From Halobacteria archaeon AArc-dxtr1 (GTDB taxonomy: Archaea > Halobacteriota > Halobacteria > Halobacteriales > Natrialbaceae), in NCBI GenBank assembly GCA_025517425.1, contig JAOPJY010000001.1, positions 372,001 to 436,000 of the forward strand: 64,000 nucleotides of DNA. The letters run 5' to 3'. The notes under the pieces were generated by a model, which was given only the letters and a program-made list of their open reading frames with translations, was not told where the DNA came from and ran no database searches. The translations under genes were made by a program, and so were the position numbers. Shown piece after piece: positions 8,851 through 16,673 of this stretch. Every line of letters begins with the position of its first letter. Position 1 is the stretch's first letter.

Positions 8851-9223
8851 ACCTGAGATCCGGACCTGAAACGCAAATAGCTTCCCGTCGTCTGACTCCG
8901 TTCGGCGACCGGGGCCCGTCTTCGCCTGTTGTTCCAGCCGAGACAACACGCACGCCACACTTCCCAAACTCTAAACATATATATATATATATATATATAT
9001 ACGGCCTCTCGACGAACGACCGGCCGTGTCCACGAGAACGAGGGGTGCAGCGCGCTGCACTGAGTGTGGTCGGGCGCTCGCCGTCTGGCGATCGTCGGAG
9101 GGACAAACCGTCCCGATCGGGAGCGTCGATGGCTGTCCGTGCGGGGGAACACAGTTCCAAATGCTGTGAACGGGTGACCGTCTCCGGGCCCGCTTTTTTG
9201 GTGCTGTCGGACGTATCTTGCCT
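8851..9223. other. Intergenic region between divergent menB and trmB-like gene
   Basis: About 370 bases holding the promoters of two divergent genes. The only striking element is the alternating A/T tract at 8977-9001. A T-run at 9194-9199 precedes the regulator start. No small gene was supported. Confidence 0.55.
8977..9001. repeat. (AT)12 dinucleotide tract
   Basis: Twenty-five bases of uninterrupted alternating A and T, ending in A, lie about 130 bases upstream of the menB start and 220 upstream of the regulator. Pure dinucleotide tracts of this length are unusual in a GC-rich haloarchaeal genome. They may unwind easily, act as a promoter element, or vary in length by slippage. Confidence 0.95.
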
Positions 9224-10012
9224 GTGTCCCAGACCGCCGAAGCGGTCAACGCGATGGAGTCACTCGGTCTGACGGAGTACGAATCTCGATGCTTCGTCGC
9301 ACTGACACGGCTGTCGAAGGGGACGGCGAAGGAAGTCGGCCGGGTGGCCGACGTCCCGCGCTCGCGCGTCTACGACACCGTCAAGCGCCTCGAAGAGCGG
9401 GGTCTCGTCGAGGTGCAGCGGTCGGAACCCCAGGAGTACAAGGCCGTGCCGATCGACATGGCGACCCGGCGCATCCGCGAGGACTACGACTCCCGGGTCA
9501 ACGCCGCCGAAAACGCACTCCAACAGGTCGAAGAACCCGAATCGAAAGACGACGAGGGAATGTGGGCGATCACCCAGCCCGATCACGTCGCCGACCGTAT
9601 CGTGACGTTCGTCGACGACGCCGAGGAGACGATCCACTACCTCCTGGCCGACGAGGAGGTCGTCGAACAGCGGACCCTCGACGCCGTCCGGCGTGCGACC
9701 GACCGCGACGTCGACGTGGTCGTCGAAGTACCCAGCGACGACCTCTGTGATCGGGTCGAGCGCGGTGTTCCGGACGCGAAGATCGTCGTGGAGTCGGATC
9801 TTGGGGCGACAAACCCGGTCTACTCCGAGTGGCCGGGACAGCTCCTGATGGTCGACAAGGGGGCGATTGTCGCGGCGGGGCTCAAAGAGAGCGGCCTCCC
9901 TGACGTGACCCAGCAGATGGCGATGTGGACGTACGGACACGACCACGGATTTGCCGCGTGGCTGCGCGAACTGCTCGACGATCGGCTCGGGCGCACGGAC
10001 GCCGGCGCCTGA
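9224..10012 (+). CDS. TrmB family transcriptional regulator
   Basis: A protein of about 262 residues with an N-terminal winged helix: 'MESLGLTEYESRCFVALTRL' and 'VPRSRVYDTVKRLEERGLVEV' are the hallmark TrmB HTH (residues ~10-75). A C-terminal sensor-type domain follows ('ITQPDHVADRIVTFVDDAEE', 'LLADEEVVEQRTLDAVRRA'). TrmB proteins control sugar or central metabolism genes in archaea. GTG 9224-9226 gives 'MSQTAEAVNAMESLGLTEYE'; a TTG two codons earlier is less likely. It lies inside the menaquinone locus, divergent from menB, so it is a candidate regulator of menB-A-C-E. Its ligand is unknown. Confidence 0.83.
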   Translation: MSQTAEAVNAMESLGLTEYESRCFVALTRLSKGTAKEVGRVADVPRSRVYDTVKRLEERGLVEVQRSEPQEYKAVPIDMATRRIREDYDSRVNAAENALQQVEEPESKDDEGMWAITQPDHVADRIVTFVDDAEETIHYLLADEEVVEQRTLDAVRRATDRDVDVVVEVPSDDLCDRVERGVPDAKIVVESDLGATNPVYSEWPGQLLMVDKGAIVAAGLKESGLPDVTQQMAMWTYGHDHGFAAWLRELLDDRLGRTDAGA

Positions 10013-10080
10013 CGACCGTCTGTGCCTCGAAGCAGGCGTTGCTGGTCGATTTTGCAACCGACCGTGCCAACCCCTCAGAC

Positions 10081-10100
10081 GTTGTTACTGCCGTAACAAC
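10081..10100. promoter_or_regulatory. Perfect 20-bp inverted repeat
   Basis: Arms GTTGTTAC (10081-10088) and GTAACAAC (10093-10100) are perfect complements around TGCC. The element lies 70 bases past the stop of the TrmB-like gene and 70 before the zinc-ribbon gene. It could be an operator for the latter or a transcript-end hairpin. A further partial copy ('GTGTTAC') follows at about 10105. Confidence 0.5.
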
Positions 10101-10169
10101 TCCGGTGTTACCCCTCTTGGATTCACACAATCGTTTTTTCAGACTCTTTCTGAGTGACGGTCGAAGGCG

Positions 10170-10355
10170 ATGGGGAATACCGACGGCGGGTCTCGGATCA
10201 TTGGTGCCTGTACAGCGTGTGGATCGATGTATGCGGCAGTCGAACTCTCAGGCGGAGGCGTGCTCCCGATCGGCAGCCGGGACGGCTGTACGTCCTGTGG
10301 TGGGACGGAGTTCGTCGCCCTCTCGGAACTCTCGATCGACGACGACTCCGACTAA
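10170..10355 (+). CDS. Small CxxC zinc-ribbon protein
   Basis: This 61-residue protein has two CxxC knuckles: 'CTACG' at residues 14-18 and 'CTSCG' at 40-44. The spacing is right for one four-cysteine zinc ribbon. Small one-domain zinc proteins of this kind are abundant in haloarchaea; most have unknown partners, and some influence stress survival or motility. It begins at ATG 10170-10172. It lies on the plus strand between the TrmB-like gene and the convergent menD, and a 20-bp palindrome precedes it. Confidence 0.75.
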   Translation: MGNTDGGSRIIGACTACGSMYAAVELSGGGVLPIGSRDGCTSCGGTEFVALSELSIDDDSD

Positions 10356-10459
10356 GTTCCCGTCTCGAAGCACGCCGAGATGGACACGCGTTTCTGCTTC
10401 CGTTCGTTTCACGCTGAGACGGACGACCGTTCGGACCCATCTCCAGGCGACCTCCGTCC

Positions 10460-12292
10460 CTACTGGCTGGTGCCGTCACGGATAGCCGATCGGACCGAGT
10501 CGGCGAGGCGCTCTCGGCGACGGTGGCTCGTTTCGGCGTCGAACTCGACGACGAGCACCTGCGTCCCCGGTGTGGCCAGGGACGTCCGGTAGGCATCTGT
10601 GAACGACGCCGGCTCGACGCGTTCACAGTCGAGACCGTAGCTCGCCGCCAGCGAGGCGAGATTGATCCCGTGGGGCGTTTTGAACTGCTCGGTAAAAGGC
10701 GGATCGTGGTCCTCGATCGGCAGCATATGGAAGATACCGCCGCCGTCGTTGTCGAGTACCACGATGGTCGCGTCCACCCCACAGCGCTCGACGGCGAGCA
10801 AGCCGTTTGCGTCGTGGCAGAACGCCAGATCGCCGGTCACCAGTACGAGCGGCTCGTCCGTCGCGCTACCGGCGCCAAGCGCCGTGCTCGCGATGCCGTC
10901 GATGCCGCTCGCGCCCCGGTTCCCGAGCGCCGACAGCGACGCCTGGCGCGGTCTGGCGAACCGGTCTGCGTCTCGGATCGGCATGCTGTTCGAGACGAAG
11001 ATTGTACTCGGGTCGGGCGCCTCGGCGAACACCCTCGACAGGATCGCCCCTTCGAAGGAATCGCCGTCACCGCCTTCCAGCGCTCGGTCGAGCTGGCCCC
11101 AGTGTACGTGCTCGGCCGTCTCGAACGCTTCGAGCCACGACGAGCGCTCGCTCGACGCAGCGACGTCCCCACCTGTTTCGACTCGTTCGGCCAGTGACGC
11201 CAGTGTGGGACCCGGCTCGGCGGCACACAGGTCTGTCGCGGTGAACGTCGCCTCTCGCCACTCGCCAGCGGGGTCGAGAAGGAACTGGCGCGCCCCCGAC
11301 GCCGCGAGGTACTCGCGCAGTCGTTTCGAGGTGGGCGACGCGCCGATCCGGACGACCACGTCGGGTTTTGGGAGCGCGTCGACGTAGCCGTCGTAGCCGC
11401 CACAGACGAGCGCTCGATCGACGTGCGGACCGAACCGACACGCAGAGAGTGGATCGGCTAGAATCGGCGCCCCGACGGCGTCTGCGAGTCTCGCAGTCGC
11501 GTTCGGACCGGCGGCCAACGCGTCGTAGTCTGACGAATCGGTTGGCGTGTTCCCGATCGACGTCGGGTCGGCCGGGCCGGCGACTAGCAGGGGTCGATCA
11601 GCGGTCTCGAGCGCCGTTGCGATGGCTTCTACGCGCTCCTCATCGGCGGTCGCCGTTCCCGCACTCGTCCGAACGAAGGGGCCGTCTCGCCCGCGTGCAG
11701 CGACCGTCTCGAGCAGCGAGTCCGGCACGTCACCCGACACCGGTGTGGGCTCGAGGGGCTTTCGGAACGGACAGTTGAGGTGGACTGGTCCCGCAGGCGT
11801 CCCGATCGTCTTCGAGAGCGCCCGGGCGACTGAGACTCGGAGAGAGCGAAGCGTCCGGGCCTCGGGCTCGGGTACCGGAAGCTCCGCGTACCACCGGACG
11901 GCGTCGCCGTAGAGCTTTGCCTGATCGACCGTCTGGTTGGCGCCGCTGTCCCGCAGTTCAGGGGGTCGGTCCGCGGTCAGCGCGAGCAGCGGGACGCGAC
12001 CCTGATTCGCCTCGACGATTGCAGGGTGGAGGTTCGCGGCCGCGGTTCCGGACGTGCAGACGACCGCCGTCGGCTCGCCCGTGCGCCGAGCACGACCGAG
12101 AGCGAAAAATGCCGCCGATCGCTCGTCAATGTGTGAGTAGACAGTTATATCCGGGTGATCGGCAAACGCCACCGTCAGCGGCGTCGATCGACTTCCGGGA
12201 GCGATACAGACCGCTTCGAGCCCGCCCGCGGCGAGTTCGTCGACGATCGCACGTCCCCACAGCGTCGCCCGGTTTGGCACCTCGGGGGTCAT
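10460..12292 (-). CDS. menD: 2-Succinyl-5-enolpyruvyl-6-hydroxy-3-cyclohexene-1-carboxylate synthase
   Basis: A thiamine-diphosphate enzyme of 610 residues that adds the succinic semialdehyde unit from 2-oxoglutarate to isochorismate. Visible parts are the N-terminal catalytic Glu region 'YSHIDERSAAFFALG' and 'CTSGTAAANLHPAIVEA', a middle domain, and the C-terminal ThDP/Mg motif from 'VTGDLAFCHDANGLL' to 'LDNDGGGIFHMLP'. The ATG at 12290-12292 overlaps the menF stop as ATGA, so the two genes are coupled; the open frame upstream of it runs inside menF. Length and motifs are normal for MenD. Confidence 0.93.
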   Translation of the reverse strand: MTPEVPNRATLWGRAIVDELAAGGLEAVCIAPGSRSTPLTVAFADHPDITVYSHIDERSAAFFALGRARRTGEPTAVVCTSGTAAANLHPAIVEANQGRVPLLALTADRPPELRDSGANQTVDQAKLYGDAVRWYAELPVPEPEARTLRSLRVSVARALSKTIGTPAGPVHLNCPFRKPLEPTPVSGDVPDSLLETVAARGRDGPFVRTSAGTATADEERVEAIATALETADRPLLVAGPADPTSIGNTPTDSSDYDALAAGPNATARLADAVGAPILADPLSACRFGPHVDRALVCGGYDGYVDALPKPDVVVRIGASPTSKRLREYLAASGARQFLLDPAGEWREATFTATDLCAAEPGPTLASLAERVETGGDVAASSERSSWLEAFETAEHVHWGQLDRALEGGDGDSFEGAILSRVFAEAPDPSTIFVSNSMPIRDADRFARPRQASLSALGNRGASGIDGIASTALGAGSATDEPLVLVTGDLAFCHDANGLLAVERCGVDATIVVLDNDGGGIFHMLPIEDHDPPFTEQFKTPHGINLASLAASYGLDCERVEPASFTDAYRTSLATPGTQVLVVEFDAETSHRRRERLADSVRSAIRDGTSQ

Positions 12293-13626
12293 CTGAGCTC
12301 CCCGAGGATCGGATCGAATTTGAGCGTGACTTCGGCCCACTCCTCCTCGGGGGCGCTGTCGGCAACGATTCCGTTACCGGCGAACAGCGTGACGGTTCCG
12401 TCCCCGACCAGTCCCGACCGGAGCGCAACGGCGAACTCGCCGTCGCCGGCCGCGTCGAACCAGCCGACGGGTGCGGCGTACCAGCCCCGGTCGAACGACT
12501 CAGTCGAGCGAATCGTCTCGCGGGCGGCCCCAGGTGGCACGCCGCCGACGGCGGGCGTCGGGTGGAGGCTCTCGACGGTGTCGAGAACGTGGCGGTCGGT
12601 TTCGAGACGCGCCTCGATCGGCGTCTGGAGGTGCTGGATGTTCGCCAGCCGACGGATCGTCCGCTCGCCGACCGACAGCGTCGCGGCGGCCCCAGATAGC
12701 TGGTCACGGATGGCGTCGACGACTAACTCGTGCTCGTGGCGGAGCTTCTCGCTGTCGCGCATCTCGTCTGCCAGCGCCTCGTCTTCCTCGGTCGTCTCGC
12801 CTCTCGCGATCGAGCCGGCGAGGGCCTCCGTTTCGATGTGGTTGCCCCGCTGGCTGACGAGCCGTTCGGGCGACGCCCCGAAGAACGGCCCGGCCTCGTC
12901 GTAGTCGATCGCGAACCGGTAGCAACCCGGATACCGGCGGCGCAATCGCTCTAGGGTCGCCGGGACGTCGATCGGTTCGGCCAGCGACACCGACAGCGAC
13001 TGGGCCAGTACGACCTTGGTCAACTCACCAGCGCCGATCCGGTCGACGGTCGCCTCAACGTTCTCGATCCACGCCGCTTTCGTCGTCGTCCAGGTCGTCG
13101 ATTCGATGCCGGGGCTATCCCCGCTGGGTCGCATCGCGGGCAGCTCCTCGATTCGCGTCTTCCACTCCGAACGCGTCTGCTCTGCTGCGGCCTCACCCTC
13201 GGCGGTCGCGGTAAGCCAGCAGCCCCGATCGCTGCGTGTCACCTGTACCCGCGGGATGACGAACGAGGCCGCGCCGAACCCCTGCCAGATGCCCGTCGGG
13301 ACGTGGTCCTCGTGGAACGCGAAGCCCCCGAACGCTCGCGGTCTGGCGACTGCTGGGCCCTCGTACTCGAGCCCGTCGAATGCACGTTCGGCCTGGGAAC
13401 GAATCTGCGAAAATCGGTCGCCGTCCGTCGCTTCGAACCGCGCCGCGACGCCACAGCCGACGACTTCGAGACCGTCAGGGGTTGCCCACTGGACTCGCGG
13501 TGCGTGGTCGGTGTCGACGATCGCGCCGAAGGAAACGTCCTCGAGGGCACAGCTTCGACTGTGGAGATCGGCTCCCCGCCGGCCACCGACCTCCGTGAGT
13601 TCCCGCCCGCCCGACGGTCGATTCAT
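12289..13626 (-). CDS. menF: Isochorismate synthase
   Basis: A 445-residue chorismate-utilising enzyme that converts chorismate to isochorismate, the first committed menaquinone step. Family motifs are 'PFFGASPERLVSQRG', 'EALAGSIARGETTEED', 'LHPTPAVGGVPPGAA' and the C-terminal 'DRGWYAAPVGWFDAAGDGEF'. It starts at ATG 13624-13626 and is the first gene of the men locus, with menD directly coupled behind it. Anthranilate and para-aminobenzoate synthases are related, but 'HPTPAVGG' and linkage to menD favour MenF. Confidence 0.92.
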   Translation of the reverse strand: MNRPSGGRELTEVGGRRGADLHSRSCALEDVSFGAIVDTDHAPRVQWATPDGLEVVGCGVAARFEATDGDRFSQIRSQAERAFDGLEYEGPAVARPRAFGGFAFHEDHVPTGIWQGFGAASFVIPRVQVTRSDRGCWLTATAEGEAAAEQTRSEWKTRIEELPAMRPSGDSPGIESTTWTTTKAAWIENVEATVDRIGAGELTKVVLAQSLSVSLAEPIDVPATLERLRRRYPGCYRFAIDYDEAGPFFGASPERLVSQRGNHIETEALAGSIARGETTEEDEALADEMRDSEKLRHEHELVVDAIRDQLSGAAATLSVGERTIRRLANIQHLQTPIEARLETDRHVLDTVESLHPTPAVGGVPPGAARETIRSTESFDRGWYAAPVGWFDAAGDGEFAVALRSGLVGDGTVTLFAGNGIVADSAPEEEWAEVTLKFDPILGELR

Positions 13627-13920
13627 CGACGAATGGTCAGGACCGCCGCGCCTTCAGCCTAACTATCTCGCCGCCCGTGTGGCTGCTGTCACGCATTCCC
13701 GACCACTCTTGTTCGGCCGTTGGTAATCCGGCGATCGAACTACGGTTCGGACCGAGTCATGCGCTGTCTCGGCACCGCTTTTTCGCAACGTAACACCACA
13801 TTCACCGGACGGCAGCCCCGTTCTAACGGTCCGAAACGGTTGTCCCGTCGATCCAATCCAGCTATACCGATCGAAACCCTCGCCACGGCTTAGTACGCGC
13901 CCGCCGACCGCAAGTATTGC

Positions 13921-14220
13921 ATGGCATCGAAACAGCAGATGACTGAACGGGAGATATCCGATGAGGCTGCACAGGAAGTTGGCGAGCAGGCGATGGGTCC
14001 GGCAGCGGTTGCGGCAGCCGCGTCGGTCGGCCTGGCATGGTACTACTTCTTCCTTCGCGGGGACCGCCAGCGGGGACTGTTTGTCGGGCTCTGGCCGCCG
14101 ACGATCCTCGCATTCGCGAGTTACTTCAATCAGCGAAAGATGCGCCGGCAGCTCGATACGATCACCCAGCCTGGCACCACCCTGAAGAACGCGTTCGACT
14201 CCATGATGGGAAACCGCTAA
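13921..14220 (+). CDS. Small two-helix membrane protein, function unknown
   Basis: This 99-residue protein has two hydrophobic segments at about residues 27-45 ('PAAVAAAASVGLAWYYFFL') and 52-68 ('LFVGLWPPTILAFASYF'). A basic C-terminal tail ('NQRKMRRQLDTI') follows, suggesting a hairpin in the cytoplasmic membrane. ATG 13921-13923 has little room for a leader. It does not resemble a characterised family, and no functional partner is evident. Confidence 0.65.
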   Translation: MASKQQMTEREISDEAAQEVGEQAMGPAAVAAAASVGLAWYYFFLRGDRQRGLFVGLWPPTILAFASYFNQRKMRRQLDTITQPGTTLKNAFDSMMGNR

Positions 14221-14340
14221 CCGCGGGCGCCGTCAACTCGGACGACCGTCGTACTGCATAAACGGATCCCGTTGATCCGGCAAGTCACCTTTCAGCCCCG
14301 AAAACAATTCTTTCCCCTCGAGATAGAATCCCCGTCAGAG

Positions 14341-14348
14341 CTAAATAC
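14341..14348 (+). promoter_or_regulatory. TATA-like box for the RHH gene
   Basis: The sequence CTAAATAC is centred about 27 bases upstream of ATG 14372, the spacing expected for a leaderless haloarchaeal transcript. Confidence 0.55.
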
Positions 14349-14371
14349 CCCCTCGCCGAAACGCGAATCAG

Positions 14372-14587
14372 ATGCCGAAAGTAGAGATCACGATACCCGA
14401 GCACCTCGAGATGCAGATCGCCCAGATGGTCGAGCGTGGGGAGTTCGTCAACCGGGAGGAGGCGATCGAAGACCTCCTCTCGACCGGTATCAAAGCCTAC
14501 AAAACGAGCGGACCGATGGACGACGACGAACCGGGCGGACTGGAGGACGACGGAATGATGGGCCACGACGACGAGTACGTCTTCTGA
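14372..14587 (+). CDS. Ribbon-helix-helix (CopG/Arc-like) DNA-binding protein
   Basis: This 71-residue protein begins 'MPKVEITIPEHLEMQIAQMV', the alternating strand plus first helix of an RHH domain. The second helix follows ('GEFVNREEAIEDLLSTGIKA'). The C-terminus is an acidic tail with Asp-Asp and Met-Met pairs. It probably binds DNA as a dimer, and its targets are unknown. A TATA-like box is correctly placed for a leaderless message. It may be a free-standing regulator, since no toxin gene is adjacent. Confidence 0.78.
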   Translation: MPKVEITIPEHLEMQIAQMVERGEFVNREEAIEDLLSTGIKAYKTSGPMDDDEPGGLEDDGMMGHDDEYVF

Positions 14588-14616
14588 GAACGACGAGTGC
14601 GGCTTTTCACTCCATT

Positions 14617-14799
14617 CTAGAGCGCGAACAGCGGGACGCCGAACGCGAGCACCGATCCGACGAGGAGAACGACGACTCCGACGGCAACGTCGCGACCCGT
14701 AAACTCGCTCATCGGCGCTGTCGTTCGCTCCGCAGAGCGGTCGTGCCCGACGTCCGCGCCGGTATCCGGTCCAGTTACGTCTTCGACGTCGTCTGCCAT
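14617..14799 (-). CDS. Small single-helix membrane protein
   Basis: This 60-residue protein has an acidic soluble N-terminus (about 35 residues) and one C-terminal hydrophobic helix ('AVGVVVLLVGSVLAFGVPLF'). It resembles conserved haloarchaeal tail-anchored small proteins of unknown function. It starts at ATG 14797-14799, divergent from hisF and convergent with the RHH gene. Confidence 0.65.
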   Translation of the reverse strand: MADDVEDVTGPDTGADVGHDRSAERTTAPMSEFTGRDVAVGVVVLLVGSVLAFGVPLFAL

Positions 14800-14903
14800 G
14801 TGTTCGACTCGTCGGGTCGATTACTTAACTGCTCTGGCCAAGCCCGAACGCGAATCGCGCCGCCGTCGAAACCGTCAAACACCGGTCGCTCTAAAGACGC
14901 CAC

Positions 14904-15716
14904 ATGCTCACCAAACGGATTATTCCCTGTATCGACGTCGATCTCGACGAGGACGGGAATCCGGCGGTCTACACCGGCGTCCACTTCGAGGATCTGAAAT
15001 ACACGGGCGACCCGGTTGAGATGGCCAAAGCGTACAACGAATCGGGCGCCGACGAGTTCGTCTTCCTCGACATCACCGCCTCCGCCGAGGGCCGAGAGAC
15101 GATGCTCGACGTCGTTTCGCGCGTTGCCGACGAGGTGTTCATCCCGCTTACCGTCGGCGGGGGTATCCGAACGACCGAAGACATCAAGGAGACACTCCGC
15201 GCAGGCGCGGACAAGGTCTCGATCACCACCGGCGCGCTCGAACGTCCCCAGCTGGTCAACGAGGGCGCCGCAGCCTTTGGCAGCCAGTGTATCGTCATCA
15301 GCGTCGACGCCCGGCGTCGGTTCGACGAGGGGGGTGAACACTACGTCGAGGTAGATGGCGAGTCCTGCTGGTTCGAGTGTACGAAAAAGGGTGGTCGCGA
15401 GGGAACCGGTATCGACGTCCTCGAGTGGGCGGCCGAAGCCGAATCCCGTGGCGCTGGCGAACTATTCGTCAACTCGATCGACAAGGACGGAACGAAAGAC
15501 GGCTACGATATCCCTCTGACGAAGGCGGTCTGTGATGTCGTTGACACGCCGGTGATCGCCTCCTCTGGGTGTGGCGGCCCCGAGCACATGCACGAAGTAT
15601 TCACCGACGCGGGTGCCGACGCCGGTCTCGCCGCCTCGATTTTCCACTTCGACGAGTACTCTGTTGCTGAGGTAAAAAAGGATCTCGACGAGCGTGGCGT
15701 TCCGGTTCGGCGATAA
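14904..15716 (+). CDS. hisF: Imidazole glycerol phosphate synthase, cyclase subunit
   Basis: A 270-residue TIM-barrel enzyme that, with HisH, makes imidazole glycerol phosphate and AICAR in histidine synthesis. The N-terminal '[20 protein letters not shown]' carries the general-acid Asp. Other HisF marks are '[20 protein letters not shown]', phosphate loop '[17 protein letters not shown]', '[13 protein letters not shown]' and '[14 protein letters not shown]'; the second catalytic Asp is in '[17 protein letters not shown]'. ATG 14904-14906 gives the canonical N-terminus. No other his gene lies in the window. Confidence 0.95.
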   Translation: MLTKRIIPCIDVDLDEDGNPAVYTGVHFEDLKYTGDPVEMAKAYNESGADEFVFLDITASAEGRETMLDVVSRVADEVFIPLTVGGGIRTTEDIKETLRAGADKVSITTGALERPQLVNEGAAAFGSQCIVISVDARRRFDEGGEHYVEVDGESCWFECTKKGGREGTGIDVLEWAAEAESRGAGELFVNSIDKDGTKDGYDIPLTKAVCDVVDTPVIASSGCGGPEHMHEVFTDAGADAGLAASIFHFDEYSVAEVKKDLDERGVPVRR

Positions 15717-15760
15717 CGACGGCCGCTGGTTATCTTCTACGAGAGTCCGTCTCAATCTGA

Positions 15761-15778
15761 GGTTGGGCAGATTTGAAC
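15761..15778 (-). repeat. Partial copy of tRNA 3' end
   Basis: Bases 15761-15778 read GGTTGGGCAGATTTGAAC. They differ by one missing G from 15869-15887, which encode the acceptor 3' strand and T-arm of the neighbouring tRNA-Val. A direct repeat of a tRNA 3' end about 108 bp away is the usual form of an integrase attachment scar. It may equally be a decayed tRNA fragment. Confidence 0.45.
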
Positions 15779-15866
15779 CACGATGGTTCGCGTTGCGTCA
15801 CCCCCTGGTTCAAACTTCCAAATGTCATGATTTCGTCGCTCGCGAATTTGCTCGCGACAGAAGTAG

Positions 15867-15941
15867 TGGGTTGGGGCAGATTTGAACTGCCGACTTCCTC
15901 CGTGTGAAGGAGGTATCATAACCGGACTAGATCACCAACCC
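15867..15941 (-). tRNA. tRNA-Val (anticodon CAC)
   Basis: The minus strand folds into a 75-nt cloverleaf. The acceptor stem pairs GGGTTGG with CCAACCC and the discriminator is A. The anticodon stem CCTCC/GGAGG has loop TTCACAC, placing CAC at positions 34-36 (reads GUG, Val). The T-arm is GGCAG-TTCAAAT-CTGCC. The CCA is not encoded, and no intron is seen. Confidence 0.93.
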
Positions 15942-16097
15942 GCAGCCGTTGCTATCCCGGCGTTGGACTTAAGACTTCCTTTCAGTCGTGGATGAGGGTG
16001 TTCGGAACGCTGGCTGCTATGCTCCACTCCCCATCCCTTGAATTTCATATTGCAGCATGTGATTTACCAGGGTGGGGTGCTTCGCGCCAACCAGTAC

Positions 16098-16105
16098 GTT
16101 AAATG
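16098..16105 (+). promoter_or_regulatory. TATA-like box for zinc-ribbon gene
   Basis: GTTAAATG lies about 27 bases upstream of ATG 16129, consistent with leaderless transcription. Confidence 0.5.
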
Positions 16106-16128
16106 TGATCCGGTCCCTGCTCACCAGT

Positions 16129-16290
16129 ATGGCTCAGGAACTCGAACACGAGTGTCCCGACTGCGGTGTGAAGACGTTCTATCGCGCCGCGAGCACGACC
16201 CTCCACCTCGGCGAGAAGGTCAAGTGGCACTGTCCGGACTGTGAGTACGGTTTCGTTCAGATCAACGGCATCGATTCGAGCGCCGCATAG
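16129..16290 (+). CDS. Small zinc beta-ribbon protein (DUF7838-like)
   Basis: This 53-residue protein has two CPxC knuckles: 'CPDCG' near residue 9 and 'CPDCE' near residue 35, separated by 'KTFYRAASTTLHLGEKVKWH'. It forms one four-Cys zinc ribbon in a pattern conserved in haloarchaea. I start it at ATG 16129, which has a TATA-like box at the right distance; the open frame extends further upstream but that part is unlike the family. It may be a nucleic-acid or protein adaptor; the role is unknown. Confidence 0.78.
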   Translation: MAQELEHECPDCGVKTFYRAASTTLHLGEKVKWHCPDCEYGFVQINGIDSSAA

Positions 16291-16673
16291 TCACGCAGCC
16301 GACGAGACGACTCGAGACGGCGCCAAAGATCCAGAAACCGGCCCGGAACTTGTCATACTCACCGCTCTTTTGTCGGTGTGCACTTCGTTCATAGCTCGGC
16401 ATGGGGCGTAACGGACGCTGATTCTCGAAGGTGGGTGACGACTTCGCCGAGCCTTCCGAACCTCGACACTTGTTTTGAGCGTTCGCTCGACCGTGGTCGT
16501 CTCTACTCCTGAATTTCGAAGTGGGTCTGGAGCAGTTGCTACTCCAAACCGACGCTACGACGATCAATAAACCAATATCTGCGATACATAATCTCGACGA
16601 AGAGTACCAGCACGTCGACACTGCTGGCGCTCGTCGGTTGAGAAGCAGTACAGAACAAGACCCGAGAACTGCG
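16291..16673. other. Intergenic between convergent genes, no gene seen
   Basis: About 380 bases between the zinc-ribbon gene and the end of the HMG-CoA synthase gene. Open frames here lack family features and differ in composition from neighbouring genes. No repeat or RNA gene was recognised. Confidence 0.5.

Noticed and set aside
16262-16621. Minus-strand frame of about 119 residues in the gap before HMG-CoA synthase
   Set aside because: The residues have no domain character, the start is not supported by a promoter, and it overlaps the end of the zinc-ribbon gene.
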